This document shows positions 9,928 to 21,340 of a DNA stretch of 64,000 nt, in pieces. The notes below the pieces were generated by a model, which was not told the DNA's origin, made no database searches, and saw only the letters and a list, made by a program, of their open reading frames with translations. The DNA is from Selaginella tamariscina (taxonomy: Eukaryota; Streptophyta; Lycopodiopsida; Selaginellales; Selaginellaceae), in contig PUQB01000883.1 in assembly GCA_003024785.1 (NCBI GenBank), positions 1-64,000 on the forward strand, written 5' to 3'. Each line of letters begins with the position of its first letter. Position 1 is the first letter of the stretch. The translations under genes and the position numbers were made by a program.

Positions 9928-12700
9928 GTAGATCCCATGGAAATAGAAAGTGAAGTTGCTAACAATTACAACTTGAGAAGATGAATCATGAAAGGGAGAA
10001 AATCATGAAGGGAAATGAACAAAAATTAAGGCACAGAGGAAGGAGTGACAAATTCTAGCTAATCTTTTATGATAAGGCTGGACATGCAGTCTTTAAATTG
10101 CTTATGGAAAAGGCATCAAAGACACTTATTATGACTCTGTCTTTAGGCATTGTGTGGCACTAAACATGAGGAGAACTATGCAAAGAAATTGAAAGAGTGC
10201 AAGGGAATGGCTGTTGATAAAGATCTTTAGAGAATGCAATCATGAATAACATGATCGTCAAGCAAATGGTTTAAGATCGTTGAACAAAGTTGTTGACAAA
10301 TTCATAGACGAAAGTGTAGTCAAAGTTTCTTTGTACAAGTCTAACATCCAAGACTTTGTTGATAAAGCCACCATTTGTTTATAACAGTGATATATGCCGT
10401 AGTAAAAAAATGTTACAGATTAGTAATTAAATTAAATTAATAATTAATAAATTAGTAATTAAATTAGTAATTAAATATTTCCATAGCATTTTTCAATTAC
10501 AGATTTAAAAGCTGGTTCATAAAGCCACCATTTGTATAACTTTTGAACACCGTGAGAAGAACTTGCTCGGTAGCCTTGACAACTTGGCTAACCACGTAGC
10601 CTCAGAGAAGCACAACAAAGCTAAGCATGGTTGCTTTAGTAGGAAGGACAAGGATGAAGTAACTAAGACTCATAGAGGGAGTAGAAAAATAGGAAGTGGT
10701 GTTAGGATAAATTATTTAACACACAACGAATACATGCAGATGACCAAGATAGCAAAACAGGAGGTGAGACAAGAGCATTTTACAAGAAGTTGTTGGTTGC
10801 TGCAATTGCTATTCGATGCAAATCCTTGCAACAAACTTTAAAGGAGTCTTCTGTCATAAAAGATGTGGAAAAGTTCTGCAAGGATATTGTGAAAGCACAT
10901 ACGCAAGGAAGTTTGAACGATGTGAAGCACTTTGGAATTTGCTAAAGACATCTTGCAAGGGATGAGAGATAAAAGCAAGGCATTTGCTACTTTGATGCTA
11001 TGAAGCAAATGTTCGGAGTATTCAAATTATGGGGTGGCATACAAATGCACAACTTCATGCAACTAAACATGAAAAAGGAAGAACAAAAAAGCATTCAAAT
11101 ACATGTTTGGTATTCATGAGGAGGCCATGGTGGATTTTTCATGGACATTTGAACTTGGATGGAATTGTTTATAGACTCCACGACCAGGCCTTCATCTTTG
11201 GACAGAGGTTCTAAACGACTCTACCTTGGCAAAGAACTGCTACTATGAACAACTTATGGACAATGTTTGAAAGTTATCACGGGGAGCATGGGCTTGAGTT
11301 GGGAGATGTTCATTAAAATAATAGGTAGAATTGGGCAATCTCTTGTTGGCCTATACAAAAACTTCTTGCGCCACTACGAGATCCAGAGCATCACAAAACC
11401 AGAGAGGACTTTGGCATGGAAATGTACTTGTGTGTCTCTATATATCAATATATTCCTTTGTCCTCACAATAACCTGTCTTTCTTTTATAGGTGAGTAAGT
11501 GCCTTCGTTAAGTACATCAATCCTAGACCCAAAACCAGTCTAAGTTGATTCAACGATGACCGCAACATTTTATCAATCATGAAACATGGATGTCCAGCTC
11601 TCATGTTGTTATATTGTTATTCTCATAAGGTACTTTAGATATTTTCATCCTCGTTTACTAGTGCCATTAGCAAGAACATGATCAGATTGTTGTGAAAATT
11701 ATTTTTCTAAAAGTAGGAGGAATGATAGGCAATGAGAGATGCACGATGGTACACATGTGATAGAAGCAGCAGGTGGTTAAATCAAGTAGCAAAGTATGTT
11801 GCTAGTGGCAAGCTACTTTTTCCTAAAGCACACAACAAGCAGGAGCCTGAGCTTGAAGAGCTTAGAGGGAGGCCTAGGGATGATCTAGGAGATTGTAGCA
11901 ATGTTGCTACATGTGAGTTAATCATAGCCACTCTAAAATCAAGTTTCCAAAAAGCTCAAGAATTGTCTTAGAGTGGAAATTAATTATGATGATAGCAATA
12001 ATAATTCACGGTGGACAAAGCCTTGGGAGTTTGAGGATTTCTTTTAAAGGGAAAGTATTAAGGACTTAGATACTTCAGAGGTTTAAGATGAGTCAATGCA
12101 CTTGAGTTGTTTAAATGAGAAATAAAGGCGACTCTTGAACATGAAGAACAAAGTGAGAGCTTTAATGAAGAACTGAATTGAGGCATACTTTTGACACACT
12201 TTGGATGAACATGAAGCAGTTGAAACAGGCCAAGCATGAAGGTAGAAGGGATTGTGCTTGTAGATGGGAAGCATGTATGCAAAGGAACATTGATCAACCA
12301 AGTTAATGGCAATCCTTGACTCTCAAAGGACTGCCTGACAAAGATGAAGATACCACTACAAGTGTTACAACACTCAATGTTGGTAGTAACTTTGCTGTGT
12401 GGTTTGAAGAGGATTTGCTAGAGCGTGAGTAGCCTAAAGTTGCAAAGGGGAGAAAATGCATTGCAACATGAACTAGGTTGGTCTGGTATGTAGGGAGAGT
12501 TTTAAGTATGTGAAGAGCAAAGAAACTAGCAATCCATTGACCTTGATGACTTGCCAAACCAAGAGTTTGATTTGAGTTTAGCTTATTATCACAAATATCC
12601 AGCAGCCGAGCAAGACAATAATGATGTGAACTGGTTTAATTATGACCTTCCAAACAATACTATGGTCCAACTAAAATCTGTCATAAGCTTGGCAGCAATG
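9928..12700 (+). pseudogene. Unrecognised degenerate coding region, 3' part
   Basis: Fragments of protein-like frames are scattered here. 10563-10841 has 'SLDNLANHVASEKHNKAKHG', reminiscent of a zinc-finger or BED-like histidine spacing but lacking clear cysteines. 11010-11500 includes 'MFESYHGEHGLELG'. 11732-11971 has 'SSRWLNQVAKYVASGKLLFP'. Stops separate them. Together with 3800-4014 this may be an old DNA transposon (hAT-like is only a guess) or a large dead gene. No catalytic motif is identifiable. Confidence 0.35.
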
Positions 12701-13014
12701 ACTTATTGTTAAAAGTCCATGTCCCCTAAACAATTTCCAGTTTAGTTAGTGTCTCCATGGGAGGTCACTCAAGCTTAACATATATATCACTTGCAAGTGT
12801 GACCTCAAAAGTTTGAACACATACGGGCATTGAGCTAGAAAATACTACCCCTGGCATTACATTATACAACTACTGCATCTTCTGTGCAAGTCCAACGAGG
12901 GTTGCACATAAAAAACTCTTGAACTCACTCTCATTCATTTTTTTTCTTTGCCTTTTGCATGCTGCACAAAATTTTATCATGTTTTAGTAGTCCATACTTC
13001 TACCTAATAGGTAT
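12700..13014. other. Intergenic stretch without recognisable features
   Basis: No coding frame, repeat or RNA gene recognised; base composition is mixed and AT-rich. Confidence 0.5.
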
Positions 13015-13552
13015 ATGTATTGAGAATTAGAATTTGAATAAGTTGAAATGAGGATTAATTTTGAATTATTTAATTGGTTAATGAGAGTGTAATAAAAATT
13101 TCAAGGATTTAATAACGTAAAAGAAATCAATCTCTTCTAACCATGGAATTATAATGACATAACTATCTCTTGTAACCTTCGAATTGTAACGGCATACTCG
13201 AACACATAACTGACATAACCTTATAATTCTAGTTAAAGAAAAGTGTAATTATTTTTTTAACTTGTCATTTTTATTGTACTTATTTACTAAATTAATAATT
13301 ATCCTCCGTAATTATCTCATGCACTCAATTAAATTTGATAAACCACCAGATCATGGAAGGATTGACTATAGTTATTAGTCCAGTGAATAAATTTTATAAC
13401 AGTTACTAATTTAATAACTAGATGGGTGGATAAATAGTTTATTAGGAATAATTATTAATAAATGGTGTGATCATCGGTAAATAACACAATCTACATAAAT
13501 AATAATATCTCCTGAATTTTCATACAAAGATTAGTGTTGAGTACATTACTGT
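13015..13552 (+). repeat. Dispersed direct repeat / possible solo LTR, copy 2 (partner 549-960)
   Basis: Same orientation as 549-960 and about 100 bp longer through indels. It ends GTGTTGAGTACATTA immediately before the second F-box fragment. Confidence 0.6.
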
Positions 13553-13565
13553 GTTCTGCATTTTA

Positions 13566-13988
13566 GAGGTACTTGCATGTAGAGAATGGCATCTGTCATA
13601 AGTTTTGTGTTCTACGCCACGGTAATATGTCTTTGCCATTGACTCCACATGAGATGGTGTCCTCTTCAAACGGCCTCTTGCTCGCACGCCTGGACTGCGG
13701 TAACGAAACAAAGCTGGAGTTAGCCGTGGGAAATCCGTTGACGGATGAGTGGGTGATGCTGCCACGTCCACAGCGGAGCATGATTGAAGGGATCATGCAT
13801 GGGCTTTCAACTTGAGGACAGGACGACGTGCTCCTGCTCTTCAATTCACGTACTAGGGCATGGACTCTTGGTGAGAAGAACCCCCGGAAGAATCAACTGG
13901 TTTCTACGATCTTTATGACCTTGATAGGGGGTGGATCAAGATTGACCTCCCTTCTGGCGAGGCTTCTTCCCATGACAAGCACTCTTGT
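13566..13988 (+). pseudogene. F-box/kelch-like gene fragment
   Basis: A frame from about 13573 to 13815 reads 'LPLTPHEMVSSSNGLLLARL', then 'LELAVGNPLTDEWVMLPRP', the typical F-box-associated segment '(S)NGLL...NPLT..W..LP'. It stops at 13815. Two shifted frames continue to about 13985 ('DVLLLFNSRTRAWTLGEKNP', 'FYDLYDLDRGWIKIDLPSGE'). No F-box itself is present upstream, where the dispersed repeat begins instead. The gypsy element at 13989 cuts the 3' end. Likely a relative of the gene at 1354-2316, but they cover different parts and cannot be aligned by eye. Confidence 0.55.
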
Positions 13989-14173
13989 TGTTACGACCCG
14001 TATAACGAATCAAAGAATATTCCCTAGAAAGGTATAAGCTAATATTTTTAAAGAGCTATACCTAGATCTAAAAGAATTAAGGGCACACTAATTTTTAGGA
14101 AGCCTTTTTGGAGCAGCTAGAGACAGCTCGGGGGTTGTGAGGGTCTCTAGTTTGTACGTAGTGGTGCCTAACA
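13989..14173 (+). repeat. Short gypsy element 5' LTR
   Basis: Begins TGTTACGACCCGTATAACG and ends CCTAACA. Near-identical in layout to the 3' LTR at 17470-17665. Contains the GAATATTCC word that recurs elsewhere in the window. Confidence 0.88.
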
Positions 14174-14190
14174 ATTGGTATCGGAGACAA
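14174..14190 (+). other. Primer binding site (initiator tRNA-Met type)
   Basis: ATTGGTATCGGAGAC follows the LTR directly and matches the plant initiator tRNA-Met complement TGGTATCAGAGC with one or two changes. Confidence 0.8.
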
Positions 14191-14439
14191 GGTTCGAGAT
14201 GAGTGACCGGTGGGAAGGAGAGGATAATATCACATGTGTGGAGACGTTGGACACAAATTCTCCAAGGAGAAGCAAGCCCAAGGGCAAAAGTTTCAATGGC
14301 AGTAAGGACAAGTAGATGCCTAAGAAGCTTTAGGAGATGGAGCGTGGAGAGGAGACTTCTCTAAACCACAAGGTAAATTTCTATTTGTTCTTGCTCAATA
14401 GGTAACTACATAGCACGGGAGGAGCCACACACACGTGCT

Positions 14440-15100
14440 ATTGTGGTGGAGGGACGACTTGGTGAGCGTCCAGTGCGAGTCCTTGTGGATACATGAGTAG
14501 CAATAACTTTGTGTCAACAAAGTTAGTGGAGGAGTGCAGCTTGCCCACAAAGACTGTGCCTCAATACGAATTTGAAGGCTCAACTATCACACAGAGCTAC
14601 AGTGCTTGTGTGGAGGAGTTACAACTGAAGGTTGGCAAAACCCAGCTGGTGGAGCTGCACGAAGAGCCTCAATACGAGATTGAGGGCTCAGCTATCACAC
14701 AGAGCTACATTGCTTGTGTGGAGGAGTTACAGCTGGAGGTTGGCAAAACCCAGCTGGTGGAGCTACACGAAGAGCCTCAATACGAGATTGAGGGCTCAGC
14801 TATCACACAGAGCTACAGTGCTTGTGTGGAGGAGTTACACTGTAGGTTGGCAAAACCCAGTTGGTGGAGCTGCATGAAGACTGTGCCTCAATACGAGATT
14901 GAGGGCTCATTATCACACAGACTATAGTGCTTGTGTGGAGGAGTTACAGTTGTATTGGCAAAACCCAGCTGGAGCTGAACAAAGACTGTGCCTCAATCGA
15001 GATTGAGGGCTTAGTTGTCACACAGAGCTAAATTGCTTGTGTGGAGGAGTTACAGCTAGAGGTTGGCAAAACCCAATTGGTGGAACTTTCTTTCTTACGA
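14440..15100 (+). pseudogene. Gypsy protease region with 108-bp tandem repeats
   Basis: Retropepsin start: 'GRLGERPVRVLVDT' followed by a stop where a Gly is expected, then 'SSNNFVSTKLVEECSLPTK'. Immediately downstream a unit of 36 codons (start PQYEIEGSAITQSY, end GKTQLVELHEE) repeats at 14559, 14667, 14775, 14886 and 14991. The first three units keep the frame; the fourth and fifth are damaged. A single-copy protease would be about 100 residues, so the array adds over 100 residues of repeated C-terminal strand. Confidence 0.75.
14559..15092 (+). repeat. Five tandem copies of a 108-bp coding unit
   Basis: Unit starts at 14559, 14667, 14775, 14886 and 14991, giving steps of 108, 108, 111 and 105 bp. 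Each begins CCTCAATACGAG(A/T)TTGA and contains CACACAGAGCTACA and GTGTGGAGGAGTTACA. The 108-bp period keeps the reading frame. Confidence 0.9.
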
Positions 15101-15179
15101 AGCTAGTGCATGTGGATCCTAAGATCTAGTGGAGCACCAAGCACATGAAGCTTGAGTATAGTGAAGTGAAAGACACTTG

Positions 15180-16600
15180 GTTTGGAAAAAGCTTGAGTCT
15201 CCAAACAAGTTCTTTTACTATCACCTTGAGCAAAGCTGTTGTGCGAGGAGTTTGCTGACGTCTTCCCTCCTGAGCTACTTCATGGCTACCACATGCAAGA
15301 GGTGTGGAGCTGGAATAGGTACGAAAGCCATTTATCGTAAGCCATTCCGACTGAGCCATGCTAAGGAGCAAAGGTTAAGAGACAAGTGATGGAGCTATTG
15401 GAATATGGCTTCATATAACTGAGTAAGTCTCATTTGGTGCACCAGTATTGCTTGTTAGGAAGAAAAATGGCACCATGAGGATGTGCATAGACTACAGAGC
15501 TCTCAACAAGCAAACAGTGAAGGATGGATGCCCATGCCATGTGTGGATACTATCATGGATCATCTCAGTGGAGCCAGAGTGTTCACCAAGATAGTTGGGC
15601 ATTTTGAGTTCACTGTTATGCCATTCGGCTTAACAAATGCCCCAGTCACATTCACTCGGTTGATGACTGAGGTGTTTGGTGACTACTTGCACAACTTTGT
15701 GGAGATCTTCCTCAATGATATTCTTATTTATAGTAAGAATATGAAGGAGCATGTGCAGCATTTGCGAAGAGTTCTTCAGTTGTTGAGGGAGAACAAGCTC
15801 TATGCAAAGAAGAGCAAATGTGCATTTGCTCAGTGCAAAGTGGAGTATTTGGGTCACATTGTGACGCCAAGTGGAGTGAAGACTGATCCACAAAGGTGGC
15901 AGTGGTGGCAGTTCCTAACAATACAGAAGAGTTACAGAGTTTCTTGGCATGGTTGGTTATTACCGGCAAGTATGCCAAGAAAGCTTCTCCGTTAACTAGG
16001 TTGTTGAGGAAGGACGTTCCCTTTGCATGAAGTGCTTCAGAGAAGAGCAGTTTCCAAGCTTTGAAACAAGCTTTGGTACGTGCAATTTTATGTATTGCAG
16101 ATCCCTCTAAGCCTTATGAGGTATCATGTGATGCAAGATTGGAGTTGTACTTATGCAAGAGGGAAGGCCTATTGCTTATAAGAGTCGTACTTGAATCCTG
16201 CAGCAACAATACTCAACGTATGAGCAAGAACTACTGGCTATTGTTAATGCATTATGAGTTTGGAGGCACTATCTTTATGGTGCAAGTTTCAAAGTGTTTA
16301 CAGATCACAAGACTTTGGTGTATCTATTCAAACAGAAAGAGTTAAACTCTCAGCAAGCTCGCTGGATGGTTAAGCTCATGGACTTTGGCAAATTTCCTAT
16401 TGAGCATTGTGTGGGAAAGGCTAACGTGGTGGTATATGCTTTGTCACGCATTAGGAGAGCCACAGTGGTTAGAGAATTCCAAACACGCTTATGTAATGCA
16501 TTAACAAGGACGGTCAGTGAGTTTAGCCAGGTAGTTCAACATGCTAAGCACAAGACATTGAGGTGCAGGAGCTCAAGGACAGTAGAGCCACCATTCTCAT
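15180..16600 (+). pseudogene. Gypsy reverse transcriptase and RNase H, internally deleted
   Basis: RT starts near 15250 and is readable from about 15480. '[11 protein letters not shown]' jumps directly to 'VGHFEFTVMPFGLTNAPVTF' near 15595, losing the usual 'DLRSGYHQIR...KTAFRTR' block of about 25-30 residues. The active-site box reads FLNDILIYS instead of YxDD. 'KSKCAFAQCKVEYLGHIV' follows. The RNase H and tether region spans about 16060-16450 ('VFTDHKTLVYLFKQKELNSQ'). Frame breaks occur near 15900-16060. Confidence 0.82.
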
Positions 16601-16609
16601 TTTAGGATG

Positions 16610-17440
16610 GATTTTGTACTACAATGGCCGTGTGTATCTTCCTTGTGTGAACCATTTGATCAACCAGGTACTATATTTCCATCATGATCACCCGGAGGCT
16701 GGTCATTTTGGGGGGAGAAAACGTATGAGTTGATCAAGAGAAGGTTCTATTGGAGGAATATGAAAGCTAATATCATAGAGTACTGCAGGACTTGTGACAA
16801 GTGTCAGCAAGTAAAGGTGCCCTAGGGAAAAACCAAGTGGGCTATTAGTACCATTGCCTATTCCAGACAGGCGATGGGGCAGTATCTCTATGGACTTTGT
16901 CACCCATTTGCCAAGGACACATGGCATTGGAATGAGTCCATATTATACTATGTTTGGACGGCATTCCAAGATAGCTTTTGAGCTGGGTTTAGCAAGTAAG
17001 AAAGCTCAAGGCAACATGGATGAGGAAGCTAAAGATCTGAGTGTTGAGCTTAGAAACATTTCAGAGTTTGTGCAAGAAGAACTTACAAGCAGCTCAAAAC
17101 CGAGCTATTAAGTTTGCTAATGAGCACATAAGCTTCCAAGAGTTCCAAGTGGGAGACTATGTATATCTCCAAGTGGTATTTGCCACACATGTAAGGGGAA
17201 CACTATTGTGGCCTTACGGAAGGGACACAATGATAAGTTGTCTCCAGGTACTCAGGTCCTTATGAGATTCTGGAGCATATCGATAAGGTGGCATATCGAC
17301 TATGGCTGCCAGAAGGAGTGAGGGTGCACCCAGTGTTTCATGTTAGCCAGTTAAAGAGAGTACTCACAAGGAACAAGTCCCGGGTAGATTCTTTGTGATG
17401 TACAAGGCTAATGATACAGGACCGGTTTAACTGCCCTTGA
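16610..17440 (+). pseudogene. Gypsy integrase with core deletion
   Basis: HHCC part: 'HHDHPEAGHFGGRKRMS' near 16685 and '[11 protein letters not shown]' near 16790. The core starts with '[15 protein letters not shown]' at about 16880 and then joins directly to '[12 protein letters not shown]' at about 16930, a segment normally about 120 residues further on. The catalytic Asp and Glu of the core are therefore missing. The C-terminal part ends with 'VHPVFHVSQLKRV' near 17330. Confidence 0.8.
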
Positions 17441-17454
17441 GGACAAGGACTTGC

Positions 17455-17469
17455 TAATGGGGGGAGGAT
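17455..17469 (+). other. Polypurine tract of the short gypsy element
   Basis: ATGGGGGGAGGAT lies directly before the 3' LTR, the standard plus-strand priming site. Confidence 0.8.
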
Positions 17470-17665
17470 TGTTACGACCCGTATAATGAATAAAGAATAT
17501 TCCCTAAAAAGGTATAAGCTAGAATATTCCTAAAGAGCTATACCTAGTCTAAGAGAATTAAGGGCACACTAATAGGAAGCCTTTTTGGAGAGCAGCTAGA
17601 GACAGCTCGGGGGAGGTCGGGTGGTTTTGTGAGGGTCTCTAGTTTGTATGTAGTGGTGCTTAACA
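17470..17665 (+). repeat. Short gypsy element 3' LTR
   Basis: Begins TGTTACGACCCGTATAATG and ends CTTAACA. Slightly longer than the 5' LTR because of a GGTCGGGTGG-type insertion near 17605. Confidence 0.88.
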
Positions 17666-18379
17666 ACTCTCTCTTCTCTCATACATACACACCGTACATG
17701 ATCCATAATATGTAGTCTGTTCTCTTCTTTCATACATACACACCATGCATGATCCATAATATGTACTGACGTACAATATTAATTCACGCAGGACATGAAC
17801 GGCGGGATTAATCCGGCCCACGCTCATGCCCTTCGCAGAGGGCGGCGGGAGATTAATCCCGCGCTCAGGCACTTCCGCAGGATTACGTATGTCTATGTGT
17901 ATATATATATTGTTACACGTGAAAATTTAACACTCTCATATACACACATGTGTTAAACCCCTGCATGATTTATATTTTTAGGGTGTATGTGATAAACCAC
18001 ACACCCACACACGCATACAAATTTAAAATTATGATAATATAATGAAAGAATATTATGGTCAATATATATTTTATTTTTTTTAGAGTTTAGATATATTCTT
18101 AGAAGGAATATTTAATTAGGGTTAATATATATTTTATTCCTTTAGGGTTTAAGTATATTCTTAGGGTTTCAAGAGAAAGGTGGCGGAGGTGGCGTGGTGA
18201 ATTAGAGCGGCTGTGTTAGTGGCTGTGCCATAGATGTATAGATCTCTCACAGAAGGCGTGGTGATGCAAAATGGCGCGGTGGTGCATTAGGGTTTGAAGG
18301 CGCATTCAAACAGGTGAAATCTCTCTCACACGTACACTCCAGTGTATATTTATTTATCTGTATTTACATATACATTTAT

Positions 18380-18633
18380 ATGTGTGTGTATCTGTAATAA
18401 TTTTATTTATTTATCTATCTCTCGCACACACACGCACACTCCTGTATATATATGTGTGTGTGTTGTTTGTTTATCTGTATAATTTTATTTGTTTTCGCTC
18501 ACACACACACACACGATATACATATACATATATATATATTATATATATTACCTATATACATACATATATATGTGTGTGTATCTATGTAATTTTATTTATT
18601 TATCTATCTCTCGCACACACGCACACTTCTTTG

Positions 18634-18714
<81 letters not shown>

Positions 18715-18878
18715 TTTATCTATATAATTTATTTGTTTCACTCACACACGCATACACACGATATACATATACACATATATATATACCTATATACATATAT
18801 ACATACATATATTATGTGTGTGTATCTGTATAATTTTATTTATTTATTTATCTCTTGCACACACACGCACACTCCTAT

Positions 18879-18911
<33 letters not shown>

Positions 18912-19250
18912 GTGTGTGTGTGTGTGTGTGTGTGCGTGTGTGCATGTGTGTGTATAATTTTATTGATTTCTTAATTTTATCTCTAGCACACACATGCACA
19001 CTCCTACACACATATATACATAACATATATATATGTGTGTGTACCTATATAATTTAATTTATTTAGCACACACATGATATACATATCCATATATAAATAT
19101 ATATATCTGTGTTTGTATCTGTATAATCTTATTGATTTTTCTATCTCTAGCACACATGCACACTCTCGTATATACATATACATATATATGTGTTTGTTCA
19201 TCTCTCTCACATTCCTGTATATACATATGCATATATATATTTGTGTGTGC
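18380..19250. repeat. CA/TG and TA microsatellites
   Basis: Alternating blocks of (TG)n, (CA)n and (TA)n interrupted by a repeated connector 'tatctgtataattttatttattt' and 'ctctcgcacacacacgcacactcct'. The connector repeats about six times, so this is a higher-order tandem array rather than simple slippage. Apparent frames here encode only low-complexity peptides. Confidence 0.85.
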
Positions 19251-19252
19251 GT

Positions 19253-19860
19253 GGGATTAACCAAAGGGCGGTGGGATTAATCTCGCCGCTCATTCGTTAC
19301 CTCATGGGCGGCGGATTAATCAGCCACCCTTCACGCAGGTCATGAGCGGCGAGATTAATCTACCGCCCATATATATATGTGTGTGCACTGATTACGAGAG
19401 GGGGCGGGATGACCCTTCTATGCCTGGTGGCAGGATTAATCCCGCCGTCCTCCGAGGAGGCGTGAAAATGGTAGGAGGATTAATTCCCTTCACCGAGCAT
19501 AGAAGGGACGACGGAATTAATCCCGTTACTCTTTATGTCTCAATGAGTATGGGACGGGATTAATCCCGCAACCGCCAATTATCTATATGAGAGTGTCTTG
19601 GGCGGGATTAGTCCCGCTCACCAGGCATGAAGGGTGGCGAGATTAATCCCGCCACCTTCTCTGTCTTTCTAATTGATAAGCCAAATCAATCCGACCACTT
19701 CTGTCTGAGACGGAGAAGGGTTACTGCACACCAGTTTAGGGGACTGAGAAGGGTGGCGAAATTAATTTCACCATTCCTTTAATGGTGGGAGAGATTAATT
19801 CTGCCACCCTTCTTGATCACATGGCAGGGTGTGCCAAATAAATCCCGCCCAGTCCTCTCT
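19253..19860. repeat. Palindromic array GGCGGGATTAATCCCGCC (copy C)
   Basis: Roughly ten variants of the 18-bp palindrome, many mutated (ATTAATCTCGCC, GGCGGAATTAATCCCG), spaced at about 40-70 bp, with spacers carrying CCCTTC...GAAGGG inverted pairs. Two further units lie at 17793-17866. Partner arrays: 35221-36431 and 41989-42807. Confidence 0.8.
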
Positions 19861-19869
19861 GAGACTGAA

Positions 19870-20469
19870 ACATTCACATACTCCATTACCCATGGAAACA
19901 TCAACAGAAGATACGAACATCATGAATGATCTACCAAGCGGCTAAAGCCTTCTTCACCTCACTCAGAAGGTAATAGCGAAGAAGAATTGTTAATGAGTTT
20001 AGAGTGACGAATAGTTGTAAATGAGTGTAACATAAGGCATTTTTGTATATTTCATTTATATTTGTACAAAAATAAATTCTCAAGGATTAATGAAGCTTTA
20101 GTTCAAACATGGGTCACACATTAACAAGGTAAATAATATACCTTGATAATTATAAGGCCAATTAACTATCATTTTGCAGATGTAATGAAACAGTTGACAA
20201 CATGGATTTTCAGTACTGGCATAAGGTAAGAGAGGGGTTTGGCAAAAATTTCTTGTGCCACATATTGAATGACAGAGTTCAATGTAGAAATGAATAATAT
20301 ATGCCAGCTCAAAACATCGTTACCATGGGACCACTTCAGTTTTTTCATCATCATTTTTATTGGCTTTAGTTCCTAAATCACTTTCTTCAACGCCTGTAAT
20401 ATCTGAATCTTGTAAGGATGATGTACAATAAATGATAAAAGGATAGGCAACGATATAGTGTCAACAGAT
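19870..20469. other. Intergenic DNA
   Basis: No coding frame, repeat or RNA gene recognised. Confidence 0.45.
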
Positions 20470-21340
20470 AAATGTGAAAGGGAGCAAACAAGTGAGTTGC
20501 AAAGCATTCAAGAGGCAATGCTACCCCCTGTTATCCATGGCCATATTGTGTTGTTGGATGTCAATGGTGTTTTACTTCATCGACAAAGGCCCAAGGATAG
20601 AAAAAAGAAATCAAACAAGTAGATTTCATTCCTTGTCATAAAAATTTTGATATAATATCATTTTTTGTCCGGATTGGACCGTCTCTTTCAAAAGCTTAAG
20701 GACTTGTGGGGATTTGGTTATGCATGCAGATTCACAACTTGACACCGTTATTGAATTTGCTTAAGAAACATTGTAGTGTTGTAGAAGAGGTGATTTGTAA
20801 AGATTGAATTTTTGACCAACGAATATGTTATAAACCTCTCGAATTCATATATAAGAAAGGAAAGCAAGCCATACTTTTTTAAGAATGAAAGATTTATTGG
20901 GTTTCATAGGGAGATTAATCAGTTAAGGATAATGAAAAATGCACATATCTTAGTGGTAGATGACTCTCCTCAGAAGACTATGCTCAACCAAAACATTGCT
21001 TGTAGCATTAAAGTTATCGAGACATTATCTCCATAATGGCCAGTTGTTTAAGGTGTATATTGATCATAAACCACTTTCAACTCATATTCTGATACCAATA
21101 CCATGGATGAGCTAGTGAACTACTTGGATACGTGCCTCAGAAAGAAGAATCTCGAAAACTTTTGTGAGTAATATCCACTATATCAAACATTTTCTGATGC
21201 TTTTCTTTCTCGTGATTTTGAATTTTATAAAATGAACAAGAGCAACCAGGCGCTTTACAATATTATTCTTAAGGAACGTCATTTTTTAGATGAGCCTTTA
21301 TTTAGACCTGGTTTTATCACATTTTATGTATTAACAAGGA
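20470..21340 (+). pseudogene. FCP1/NIF-type (HAD) phosphatase-like gene, degenerate
   Basis: 'IHGHIVLLDVNGVLLHRQRP' near 20540-20590 resembles the nucleophile motif of plant FCP1-homology proteins, in which DLNG replaces DLDE. 'KSKPYFFKNERF' near 20860 and 'NAHILVVDDSPQKTMLNQNI' near 20940-20995 match the family's 'ILVDDSPYKxxLNP' motif with the paired Asp. 'MDELVNYLDTCLRKKNLENF' (about 21103-21160) matches the usual C-terminal 'LLxYLdxLxxxxdVxxfv' helix. These proteins dephosphorylate phosphoserine substrates such as the RNA polymerase II tail; the exact target is unknown here. Stops and frame changes between motifs mean missing introns or, more likely, a pseudogene. Confidence 0.6.

Larger units (their letters stand above)
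13989..17665 (+). mobile_element. Short Ty3/gypsy element with internal deletions
   Basis: Two LTRs of 185 and 196 bp (TGTTACGACCCGTATAA...TAACA) enclose about 3.3 kb. The primer binding site and polypurine tract are well preserved, but gag is nearly gone, and RT and integrase each have a large deletion, so this copy is non-autonomous. ACTCT at 13981-13985 and 17666-17670 is a likely target duplication, with three extra bases (TGT) at the 5' LTR edge. It inserted at the border of the F-box fragment and repeat copy C. Confidence 0.88.
17666..19870 (+). mobile_element. Palindrome/microsatellite-rich repeat, copy C
   Basis: Homologous, in opposite orientation, to 35210-37690 (copy D). Shared parts in order: a unit holding ATCATGCATGGTGTGTATG (here on the other strand), GTGAAAATTTAACACTCTCATA near 17930, a block with repeated TTAGGGTTTAAGTATATT near 18100-18170, a segment around 'gatgcaaaatggc' and 'ggtttgaaggcgcattc' near 18265-18315, long CA/TG and TA microsatellites, and finally GGCGGGATTAATCCCGCC-type palindromes. 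No convincing gene inside. Homology to D ends near GAGACTGA at about 19868. Two copies and a defined content suggest a mobile or segmentally duplicated unit; its class is unknown. Confidence 0.6.

Noticed and set aside
18382..19280. Open frames in the microsatellite zones (also 36418-36978)
   Set aside because: Translation of (TG)n, (CA)n and (TA)n gives only Cys/Val, His/Thr and Ile/Tyr runs.
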